Below, piece after piece: positions 5,762 through 12,053 of a stretch of DNA of 12,053 bases. A program made the position numbers and the translations under genes. The DNA comes from Candidatus Fermentibacterota bacterium. Lineage in GTDB: Bacteria > JAFGKV01. The notes beneath the pieces were generated by a model. The model made no database searches, was not told the DNA's origin, and saw nothing but the letters and a program-made list of their open reading frames with translations. The stretch's first letter is position 1, and the number at the start of each line of letters is the position of its first letter. Location: positions 1-12,053 of the forward strand of contig JAUXFG010000121.1 in assembly GCA_030620115.1 (NCBI GenBank), in the 5' to 3' direction.

Positions 5762-7489
5762 ATGGGCCAGATAGAGAATCGACGTGCAAGGGCCAAGTTC
5801 TTGAAGGCGATATGGCCTGAGCTGCTCTTGGGCGCTCTCTTGGGCTGTGCCTATCTGCTGACCGTTCCGCTCTGGGAAGCGCCCGATGAGACGGCGCACT
5901 TTGGCAACATACTCTACGTGCGAAAACACGGCGCATACAAGCTGACCTATGGTGACGCGGGTCTCTATGGCATGTTCAAGGGTGAGACAACGCAGCCGCC
6001 CCCCTTCTACTTCGTCGCATCCCTCCTGACTGAGCCTTGGGCCACCCCCTCCGAGGTGAAGATAGAGCCCGTGGAAAACGCCGCCTGCAGGGACGATCCA
6101 TGGCGGTTCAGGAATCGAGGGGCTCAGGCATGGCCACGTATGATCAGGGGAGTGAGCCTTCTCTTTCTCCTCTTGACAGGCCTGGTGACAGCTGCCGCGG
6201 CTCGCGTGGCTTGCAAGAATGATAGGCACTTTCCCGCAACCGTGATGTCGATGATGTGGGCCGTTCCCCAGATGATGTTCTGCGGTGCGGCAATCTCGAA
6301 CGATGCGTTTGCCATGGCGGCGGGTGCATGTCTCCTCTACGTGTGGCTTCGCCTTCACCCCGCGTCGCGCCGGTGGAAGCTATTATTGATTGGCTTAGTC
6401 GGAGTCGCCGCGATTCTGGCCAAGTTCACTCTTGTTCCGCTGTATGCAGCCGGTCTCCTCTTGGTGGTGATCCAAGCGAGGTCCTCCTGGGGAAGAAGGA
6501 TTCTTGACGTGGTGTCCTATCTCCTGCCGGCTCTCGCAGGGCTTGGCATGCTCTGGATTATCCGGCCGGAGATGATTCGATCACTGATATTGATGCTCGG
6601 GCAGAGGGTCTTATATCCATTGCCCCATGTAGACTCTCTGGTAGCGCTTTCCCTGGCCTGGGAGTCGTATTGGGGCAGGTTTGGGTGGATGAATGTTTCG
6701 GCGCCGCCTTGGATGAAGGAGATATTCTTCACGCTGAGTATCGCCCTGACGATTGGTGTGGCGCATGCATGGGTGCGACGTCGCGAATGGCGGTGGGCAA
6801 TCACCTGTGGAGCGATGCTGGCAGGAACGACTATCATTGCCACGGGGCTTGATATCCGGTCTTCCGCGCAGGCGCAGGGAAGGCATCTCTTCTCGGCCAT
6901 TGGGGCTTTTTCTCTACTTGGGGCATTCGCCATTCGAGCCTATATGTCGTCTCGTCGGGCACGGCAGATGACCGCGGCACTTGCCCTCCTATTGAATGGC
7001 TACGTGCTTTGTCTGCTACTGCCCTCAGCCTATGGTCAGTCCCCGCCTGACCTTCTCTTGGGAACCGCGTGTTGCCATGGCCAAGTGCCGACACCGATTC
7101 TCGAGCCTGGCGCTCCGGAGAAGCAGCAATTTGTTTCAGCGATGCCAATGCTCAGCAGGGTCGGCGTTGTACCGGCCACTTTTGGTTTGCCCGTCAGGGG
7201 AACGGCCCGGCTCTCACTGCTGGAGGTGTGGACCGGGCATTGTCTGGCGGTGCGGGTGATTGATGCGGGAGAGATCGAGGATGGGCGGTATCTTTACCTT
7301 GATTTTCCACCATTGGACGATTCTGAGAATCAAGCGTACATCATCAAAATGGAGGTTCTGGAGAAGTTCAAGGGGCAGGTGGCCTTGTTCTGGAATCCCC
7401 TTGCTCCCTGCGAAGGCGCGGAGCGATTGACGGGGAGCGGCGATCTGAGGTTCGTGACCTATCACCACGAGGTCGAAGAAGGCGGTTAG
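5762..7489 (+). CDS. DUF2142-type polytopic membrane protein (GT-C glycosyltransferase-like), first paralogue
   Basis: This 575-residue integral membrane protein has a GT-C-like plan: a first helix, then PLWEAPDETAHFGN (about 36-49) in the first external loop, SND in a later loop (179-181), WGRFGWMN (304-311), QGRHLFSAIGAFSLLG (372-387), and a soluble C-terminal domain of about 120 residues ending GDLRFVTYHHE. The PDExxHF and QGR(Y/H)LF signatures are those of DUF2142, predicted to act on polyprenyl-linked sugars at the outer face; no member's substrate can be read from this sequence. An earlier in-frame ATG at 5627 would translate straight through the two hairpin repeats, so I place the start at 5762, where membrane-protein sequence begins, although its ribosome binding site is poor. 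The second paralogue starts 8 nt downstream, so the two form an operon. Confidence 0.8.
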   Translation: MGQIENRRARAKFLKAIWPELLLGALLGCAYLLTVPLWEAPDETAHFGNILYVRKHGAYKLTYGDAGLYGMFKGETTQPPPFYFVASLLTEPWATPSEVKIEPVENAACRDDPWRFRNRGAQAWPRMIRGVSLLFLLLTGLVTAAAARVACKNDRHFPATVMSMMWAVPQMMFCGAAISNDAFAMAAGACLLYVWLRLHPASRRWKLLLIGLVGVAAILAKFTLVPLYAAGLLLVVIQARSSWGRRILDVVSYLLPALAGLGMLWIIRPEMIRSLILMLGQRVLYPLPHVDSLVALSLAWESYWGRFGWMNVSAPPWMKEIFFTLSIALTIGVAHAWVRRREWRWAITCGAMLAGTTIIATGLDIRSSAQAQGRHLFSAIGAFSLLGAFAIRAYMSSRRARQMTAALALLLNGYVLCLLLPSAYGQSPPDLLLGTACCHGQVPTPILEPGAPEKQQFVSAMPMLSRVGVVPATFGLPVRGTARLSLLEVWTGHCLAVRVIDAGEIEDGRYLYLDFPPLDDSENQAYIIKMEVLEKFKGQVALFWNPLAPCEGAERLTGSGDLRFVTYHHEVEEGG

Positions 7490-7497
7490 AGGCAAGA

Positions 7498-9252
7498 ATG
7501 AGATATCCCTCGGTCATCCTGGTTGGAGTCGTGATGCTGGCGTTCCTTGCACTTGGCAGTGCGTACATCATGATCGTACCGCTTTGGGAATCTCCAGACG
7601 AACCATCCAACTTCTCCGCAGCCCAAGCAGTGGCAAGGGTGCATAGGGTACCCACCTTGTTCGAACAGCCGCTCTATCCTGGAGTTCTGATGAACTTCAA
7701 GAGACACCCACCTGCCTACTTCGTCCTCGCCGGTCTCCTCCTTTCCATCAATCCAGATATCAGACCTGAATTCATCGCCAACGAACGGGGTTTCGTCTCA
7801 TCCGAGATTGCCCACTACCGACACGGCGGTGGCATTCCGGCCGATCAGTTTCCCGGTGCTGCTTTCCTCAGGTTGCTTCGGGGAGCATCTCTGCTCTTCG
7901 GGGTCTTTACCTTGATTCTCATCTGGCGATGCGCCAGGCTGCTCTGGCCGCAGGACCGGATGCCCGCATTCATGGCCATCTGCTTTGGTCTTACGCCCAC
8001 CTTTGTTTTTTCGCACGCGGCCATTGATCCTCTGCCATTGGGTATCCTTGTGGCGAGCCTGATTATCTACCAGCTTCTTTGGATCTACGAGCAAGGCAGA
8101 GTGGAGCTTCGGCGATGGAAGTGGCTTGCCCTGCTTCTCGTGCTTGGGATGGCAACACGGGCAACGCTTGTATTCCTCTACCTTCCCGCGATCTGGCTCA
8201 TCAGAAGAGAGCCCAGGGGAGGGCGGATGAGGCTTGTGGGGCAGCTCGCTACACCCTTGGTGCTGGGTACTATCTGGATGCTTGTGCTTGCTCCCGGCCC
8301 AATGATGACTTCATTCCGGCAGCTTGGCTCTCAGCTTGTGCACCTGAATCGCGCATACCTTTCATTCGGCGGGCTGCGCACCATCATTCTGCATTCCAAG
8401 AACTCGCTCTGGGCTCGGTTTGGATGGGCGGATCTCTACCCACCGGCCAGACTCCTGGATGTGCTCGACGTGCTGGCACTGCTGGCAACGGCGGGATTGG
8501 TGATTCGTATTTGGAAGCGGACCATGTGTCCTGGCGCCCGCATGCTTCTGGCAGTAGGCGGCTTGGGCTTCCTGGGTTTCCTGCGAGCCAACCTGGCCCA
8601 GCCTGACCCGCAAGGTCGATTTCTTCAACTCGTGGTGGCTGCATATGCTCCCCTGGCCGGGCTCGGTCTAGCATGGTTTCTCCAGCGTACTGGAAAGCGA
8701 TGGATACCACTCGCTGCAGGCACGGTGTTGCTTCTTCTTTTGATCGGAATCAATGCCTACTGTCTGGCCTTTGTGATATATCCTGCCTACGCGGCTGAGG
8801 AGTACCCAGAGATGGAACTGGCCGCATATCAGGAGCAGGGAGCCATGCTCTGGGGTGGAGTTTCCTCGGGGCAGACATTCATCTGTCGAGAGCCTGGGCT
8901 TTGTAGGATCGAGCTCTATGTGACGCCTGTTGAGCTGCGCGAGGCAGCCATCCTGGAGTTTCGCCTTTCGCAGAGTTCCTTGCTTTCGGAGCCGTTTGTG
9001 GTGGCCCGTGTCCCCTACCCCGGCGTGGGGGACAGCCCCTATGTGGGATTCAGATTCAGCCCCATGTGGGATTCAAAGGATCGTAGCTATTTCGTCCAGG
9101 TAACACGGATTCCTCCGATAGATCCGATCAGTACTTGGTATACCCTGGAGGATCGCTACCTGGGCGGAACGCGCTACGCAGATGGAGCGCCGGTTCCCGG
9201 TGATCTGCGTTTCACGACGCATGTGGCGCTTCCCCCAGTTCCTTCTGAATAG
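7498..9252 (+). CDS. DUF2142-type polytopic membrane protein, second paralogue
   Basis: This 584-residue protein parallels its neighbour: VPLWESPDEPSNF (27-39), a degenerate AAIDPL (174-179) where the first copy has SND, LWARFGW (304-310), DPQGRFLQLVVAAYAPL (370-386) and a C-terminal soluble domain (about 455-575) ending GDLRFTTHV. The DE pair of the first loop is kept, but the histidine is replaced (SNF for AHF), so the two copies may differ in substrate or activity. AGAGG precedes the ATG by 5 nt, and only 8 nt separate it from the first paralogue. No other cell-surface or lipid-carrier genes are seen nearby. The last 41 nt overlap the 3' end of the convergent LarC-like gene. Confidence 0.85.
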   Translation: MRYPSVILVGVVMLAFLALGSAYIMIVPLWESPDEPSNFSAAQAVARVHRVPTLFEQPLYPGVLMNFKRHPPAYFVLAGLLLSINPDIRPEFIANERGFVSSEIAHYRHGGGIPADQFPGAAFLRLLRGASLLFGVFTLILIWRCARLLWPQDRMPAFMAICFGLTPTFVFSHAAIDPLPLGILVASLIIYQLLWIYEQGRVELRRWKWLALLLVLGMATRATLVFLYLPAIWLIRREPRGGRMRLVGQLATPLVLGTIWMLVLAPGPMMTSFRQLGSQLVHLNRAYLSFGGLRTIILHSKNSLWARFGWADLYPPARLLDVLDVLALLATAGLVIRIWKRTMCPGARMLLAVGGLGFLGFLRANLAQPDPQGRFLQLVVAAYAPLAGLGLAWFLQRTGKRWIPLAAGTVLLLLLIGINAYCLAFVIYPAYAAEEYPEMELAAYQEQGAMLWGGVSSGQTFICREPGLCRIELYVTPVELREAAILEFRLSQSSLLSEPFVVARVPYPGVGDSPYVGFRFSPMWDSKDRSYFVQVTRIPPIDPISTWYTLEDRYLGGTRYADGAPVPGDLRFTTHVALPPVPSE

Positions 9253-10327
9253 CCTCACGGATCTCCCGAACTGAGCAGCCCTGCTCACGAGCCGCGCGCA
9301 CACAATCCTCCAATTCGGGTTTCGAGCGTACCGAACCATCAGGGAGGATTGAGTCCTTCACGCGTATGACGCCGAACCGCGTGCGAATCGTCCTCTCCGA
9401 TCGCTTCAAGGTAAACCGTCTCACCACGTGAAATCGGATGCCGATGGTCGTTGTCTCTTGGAACAGCGTGTCAGCAATCGCCTGGAGCGACCCAAAAGGC
9501 GCCAAGACAATCACCGTGCTCCCGGGGCGACCTGCCCTGGTGACGGCAGGAGCCCACCACGCGTCGCGAGCACCACAACTCCTCAACCTCGCAAGAAGCG
9601 GCGGAAAGAGCTCGGGATCCATGTCATCCAGGGTGGTCTCGATCTGGTAGAGCTGCTGTGAGTCCACTGCCGGGGTTTTGCTGCCAATGAGCAGCCGCAG
9701 TAATCCGGGGTGAGTTGCCGCGGTTCCACGCGGGGCGCCCAGGCAGAGTCGTTCCAAATGAAAGGGGATGGGGCCTTCAGGGGATTCGGTAAGGGAGCGC
9801 ATGAGGGCGATCCCTTCAGGGGAGAGCGGCGGGTCACGGGAACTATCCAGACTCATGTCCTGACCGCGCAAGAGCTCTGCAACTCTTGGGTTGAGGCCTT
9901 TTCCTATGGAGAATGGCGTCCGTTCGTGTCGCTCGAGCCCCAGGAGCGCAGAGGCAAGATGAACACCGAGCACAAGAAGAACGCTCCGCGTCTCGAGATG
10001 CGAGGTGCTTGTTTCTGTATGCGGCTCCATGAGCTGGATCGTGGCCGAGGCTGCCTTGACCACTGTTGGCGGCAGGCTGGATGATTCCATTGCGGAGCGG
10101 GTTTGCTGGATGTCCAGCTGGTGGGCCTCCGATGGCGCCACGATATCGATGCTTCTTGCCTGGAGCTCGGCGGAGCGGACAAGTTCCTCTTGAAGCTCCC
10201 ACGCGCCAAGATCGACGGACTTCATAGCTTCCATCCAGGCCTGGAGATCGAGGCCTGCATCAAAAAGGGCTCCCAACATCATGGGGCCTGTGATTCCCTC
10301 TGAGAGATCCCAGAACGCGATTTTCAG
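9212..10327 (-). CDS. diverged LarC/DUF111 family protein, probable CTG start
   Basis: This 371-residue protein is related to LarC, the CTP-dependent nickel insertase that completes the nickel-pincer cofactor of lactate racemase-type enzymes. The C-terminal half is recognisable: IETTLDDMDPELFP (229-242), RAGRPG (264-269), FQETTTIGIR (289-298) and KPELEDC (336-342). The N-terminal half is degenerate. GxSGDM is GITGPM (11-16), the family's HxHEVGAVDS block is replaced by TRSVLLVLGVHLASALLG, and TPTGAA is SPEGIA. The loss of these residues makes normal LarC chemistry doubtful. A CTG at 10327 aligns with the family's first Met (M/L-KIAFWDLS) and sits 7 nt after AAAGGAG; a GTG at 10378, directly after the dus stop, lacks a binding site. 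It follows dus in the same operon. Confidence 0.75.
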   Translation of the reverse strand: MKIAFWDLSEGITGPMMLGALFDAGLDLQAWMEAMKSVDLGAWELQEELVRSAELQARSIDIVAPSEAHQLDIQQTRSAMESSSLPPTVVKAASATIQLMEPHTETSTSHLETRSVLLVLGVHLASALLGLERHERTPFSIGKGLNPRVAELLRGQDMSLDSSRDPPLSPEGIALMRSLTESPEGPIPFHLERLCLGAPRGTAATHPGLLRLLIGSKTPAVDSQQLYQIETTLDDMDPELFPPLLARLRSCGARDAWWAPAVTRAGRPGSTVIVLAPFGSLQAIADTLFQETTTIGIRFHVVRRFTLKRSERTIRTRFGVIRVKDSILPDGSVRSKPELEDCVRAAREQGCSVREIREAIQKELGEAPHAS

Positions 10328-10341
10328 GGTACTACTCCTTT
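10325..10341 (-). promoter_or_regulatory. strong ribosome binding site in front of a CTG codon
   Basis: On the minus strand AAAGGAG (10341-10335), a 7-nt spacer TAGTACC and CTG (10327-10325) are arranged as an ideal initiation site. No ATG, GTG or TTG is in frame at the right distance. The codon falls exactly where LarC proteins begin (MKIAYFD-type start). Confidence 0.6.
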
Positions 10342-10378
10342 GTCGATGGAAGGGCGGTGGCAGGCGCGTACGCAACAC

Positions 10379-11380
10379 TCATGCATCGGTGCTAAGAAGA
10401 TGTGGCGAGATCCACTGATTCCGCAATGATCTGATGATCTCGATGAGCTCGCCATATGAGGAGGTTCTGAGAACCAGAGGGCGATACCGGCGGGCATCCG
10501 GCATACCGCGCAGGTATGCGGAGGCAACCCCGCGGGCACTAAAAAATTCCTGATTGTTTGGATCTGTCTCTGCCTGCAGAGTCAGGTGATGCAGCGCAAC
10601 CCCCAAGCGCTGGCGCCATGGCGGGTCCATTGCCGGAGTTTGGCCGGAGAGGATAGAAGCCGCTTGCTGGAGGAGCCACGGCCTTCCCACCGCGGCCCGC
10701 CCGATCATCACTGCCGCGCAGTCCGTCTGATCCACCATCCGCTTTGCATCACGAGGTTTCTCGATCCCTCCGTTCCCGATTACGGGAATAGACACTTCCT
10801 GCACAGCTCTGGCGATCCACTCCCAACTCGGTATGGTTGCAGGTGAATCAGATTTCGCTCGCGCGTGGAGAGTAATGGCGGCGATGCCTGCATCCTCCAA
10901 GGCACGGACCGTCCTAATGACCACGATTTCCCGGCGATTCCACCCTAGCCTGATCTTCGCTGTTACAGGGATGGAGACAGCCTTGACCGCCGCGTCGGCA
11001 ATGGCGCGGAGCCGTTCGCCGTCTCGAAGCAGGGCGGAGCCGGATCCGTTGGCAACGATCCGCCGGGCGGGGCAGCCGAAATTCAAGTCAATGATTCGAG
11101 TCCCCCGATCCTGCAAGAGGAGTGCTGCTTCAGCCATGATCTCGGGTTCCGAGCCGAAGATCTGCACGGCCCGGGGCTCCTCTTCGGGCTTGCCGCGAGC
11201 CATTTCCCAGCTCTTCGGATCTCCCCTTGTCAGGCCCACGGCACTGATCAGCGGCGTGACCACGAGACTGGCGCCATGCTCTCTGGCAACCTGTCGAAAA
11301 ACAGGGCCACCCACCCCGGCAAGCGGAGCCATGACGACCCTTCCATCGAGAACCACATCACCAATTCGAACAGAGCGCAC
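10379..11380 (-). CDS. dusB: tRNA-dihydrouridine synthase, DusB-type
   Basis: This 333-residue cytoplasmic flavoenzyme reduces selected uridines of tRNA to dihydrouridine using FMN and NADPH. Seen in order: VVMAPLAGVGGPVFRQ (15-30), AVQIFGSEPEIMAEAA (71-86), IDLNFGCPARRIV (97-109) with the expected catalytic Cys103, TAKIRLGW (140-147) with the FMN-contacting lysine, TLHARAK (170-176), IGNGGI (201-206) and VMIGRAAVGRPW (225-236). Two positions differ from typical DusB: the lysines after GCP are arginines (ARR), and HGRTR is HARAK with a shortened loop. The GTG at 11380 is chosen because GGAGGAG precedes it; the frame extends to a TTG at 11413 inside the hairpin. It is the first gene of an operon with the LarC-like gene. 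Confidence 0.92.
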   Translation of the reverse strand: MRSVRIGDVVLDGRVVMAPLAGVGGPVFRQVAREHGASLVVTPLISAVGLTRGDPKSWEMARGKPEEEPRAVQIFGSEPEIMAEAALLLQDRGTRIIDLNFGCPARRIVANGSGSALLRDGERLRAIADAAVKAVSIPVTAKIRLGWNRREIVVIRTVRALEDAGIAAITLHARAKSDSPATIPSWEWIARAVQEVSIPVIGNGGIEKPRDAKRMVDQTDCAAVMIGRAAVGRPWLLQQAASILSGQTPAMDPPWRQRLGVALHHLTLQAETDPNNQEFFSARGVASAYLRGMPDARRYRPLVLRTSSYGELIEIIRSLRNQWISPHLLSTDA

Positions 11381-11412
11381 CTTCTCCTCCCCTAAGGCGG
11401 CCTCTGGCCGCA

Positions 11413-11433
11413 ATCCCGCGCAGTACGCGGGAT
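11413..11433. repeat. TCCCGCG/CGCGGGA hairpin, copy 2
   Basis: ATCCCGCG-CAGTA-CGCGGGAT is a perfect 8-bp stem with a 5-nt loop, 33 nt upstream of the dusB start and so probably in its leader. The stem is identical to the hairpin at 1434-1452 while the loop differs completely. In both copies the 3' side runs into T(G/C)AGAAG. Confidence 0.65.
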
Positions 11434-11460
11434 CAGAAGTCAGAGGTCAAAGGTCAGCCG
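11433..11460 (+). repeat. heptamer tandem repeat
   Basis: Four consecutive heptamers TCAGAAG, TCAGAGG, TCAAAGG and TCAGCCG directly follow the hairpin. They resemble the GGTTCAG repeats after the DUF72 gene. Confidence 0.55.
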
Positions 11461-11792
11461 GCCAATTTCCTCGCGAATCCGTCGGCTGACGGATCATTCC
11501 TCGGCTTCGTAGCTGGCCGTGAGCACACCAGCACTCTCAGAGCAACGGCCACAATCTATGCAAGAAACGGAGATAAGTCGGACAAAGCGACAGAATAATA
11601 CCCGATTCGGAGTTTCAAGAATCTCTAGTAAATCCATGGATTTACTAGAGATTTCGGCGGACATGCCTGTTCCGCCAATTCGTGCCCCCATATCGAGCTT
11701 CTACGGCCATGACGGAGCTCCATCATCCTCACTTCGACGTTGAATGTTCAATCCCTCATTCCCCTATTTCATATTTCCCAAATCCCCCTCCC
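11434..11792. other. gene-less stretch upstream of dusB
   Basis: No supported gene here. It holds the heptamer repeat and a 7-bp hairpin, ATCCGTC-GGCT-GACGGAT, at 11477-11494. A distant inverted pair, TGGCCGT/ACGGCCA, is at 11514-11520 and 11549-11555. The 34-bp palindrome comes next, followed by AT-rich low-complexity sequence. The dusB promoter must lie in this region, but I cannot point to convincing hexamers. Confidence 0.5.
11620..11653. repeat. 34-bp perfect palindrome
   Basis: AATCTCTAGTAAATCCA (11620-11636) is followed directly by its exact reverse complement (11637-11653), with no loop and no mismatch. It is clearly AT-richer than its surroundings and stops abruptly on both sides. 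No T-run follows, so it is not an ordinary terminator. Confidence 0.9.
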
Positions 11793-11892
11793 AGATTCTT
11801 CGGTCGCTCCACTCCCTCAGAATGACATACCTTCAGGCATCTATTGCGCGCAACCACTGTCATTCTGAGCGACGGCAGGAAGCGAAGAATCT
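11793..11892. repeat. palindromic 35+30+35 bp repeat unit 1
   Basis: A 35-bp element running from AGATTCTTCGGTCGCT to CTCAGAATGACA (11793-11827) is followed after 30 bp by its inverted, partly diverged copy (11858-11892: TGTCATTCTGAGCGAC to AGCGAAGAATCT). The outer 12 bp of the arms match perfectly and the middle is looser. Confidence 0.75.
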
Positions 11893-11969
11893 TTCTCTTC
11901 AAGATTGACAGATTTCAGATTCTTCCCTTCTCCCAATCAGTGTAATCTGTGGTTCCCATCTCCCCACCC

Positions 11970-12053
11970 AGATTCTTCGGTCGCTTCGCTCCCTCAGAAT
12001 GACACCTATTGTTACATCCAATGCCAATCACCCCTGTCATTCTGAGCGACCAC
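11970..12053. repeat. palindromic 35+30+35 bp repeat unit 2, cut by the window edge
   Basis: The left arm at 11970-12004 differs from that of unit 1 at only two positions (TTCG for CCAC in the middle). After exactly 30 bp comes TGTCATTCTGAGCGAC at 12035, the start of the inverted arm, which runs off the window. The 30-bp centres of the two units do not resemble each other. The sequence between the units (11893-11969) contains CAGTGTAATCTGTGGTTCC and further AT-rich intergenic sequence. Confidence 0.7.

Noticed and set aside
11494-11691. 65-codon minus-strand frame upstream of dusB (with CIDCGRC)
   Set aside because: It contains the palindrome, no ribosome binding site is evident, and two cysteines alone do not make a recognisable domain.
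11793-12053. CRISPR array
   Set aside because: The arms alternate in orientation and the pitch is uneven (30 bp, then 77 bp), unlike direct repeats with regular spacers.

Overview
The window is bacterial chromosomal DNA of moderately high GC, read with the standard code and Shine-Dalgarno-type starts. Several kinds of short dispersed repeat sit in its intergenic gaps, and gene-poor accessory stretches lie at both ends. No rRNA, tRNA, CRISPR array, transposase or integrase is visible. The gene content does not fix the phylum. The mix of solo toxin-antitoxin remnants, hairpin repeats and DUF2142 glycosyltransferase-like proteins would fit an environmental bacterium of a poorly sampled lineage (inference).

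Left end (1-1930): the tail of an unrecognised gene, then two toxin-antitoxin loci pointing away from each other. In both the antitoxin looks intact while the toxin frame stops early: a ParE/RelE-type toxin cut to 25 codons, and an unrelated downstream frame of 55 codons. Almost 1 kb of apparently non-coding DNA lies between them and carries a dispersed repeat with core TGAGAAGTGCGGGTTA.

Centre-left (1931-4346, minus strand): a two-gene operon of a 51-residue single-helix membrane protein overlapping an APC-family permease. The permease carries two C-terminal universal-stress-protein domains, of which only the first keeps the nucleotide-binding glycines.

Centre (4686-5507, plus strand): a DUF72 (YecE-like) protein ending in a sliding-clamp-type QGDLF motif, followed by short tandem repeats and a pair of hairpins with matching loops and covarying stems.

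Centre-right (5762-9252, plus strand): two tandem paralogous polytopic proteins of the DUF2142/GT-C type, each with a soluble C-terminal domain. The second ends inside the 3' end of the convergent LarC-like gene.

Right (9212-11380, minus strand): a DusB-type tRNA-dihydrouridine synthase followed by a strongly diverged LarC/DUF111 protein, which probably starts at a CTG behind an ideal ribosome binding site. Beyond the dus leader the window is non-coding. It holds a hairpin that is also present at the left end, a 34-bp perfect palindrome, and two copies of a palindromic 35+30+35 bp repeat unit, the last cut by the window edge.
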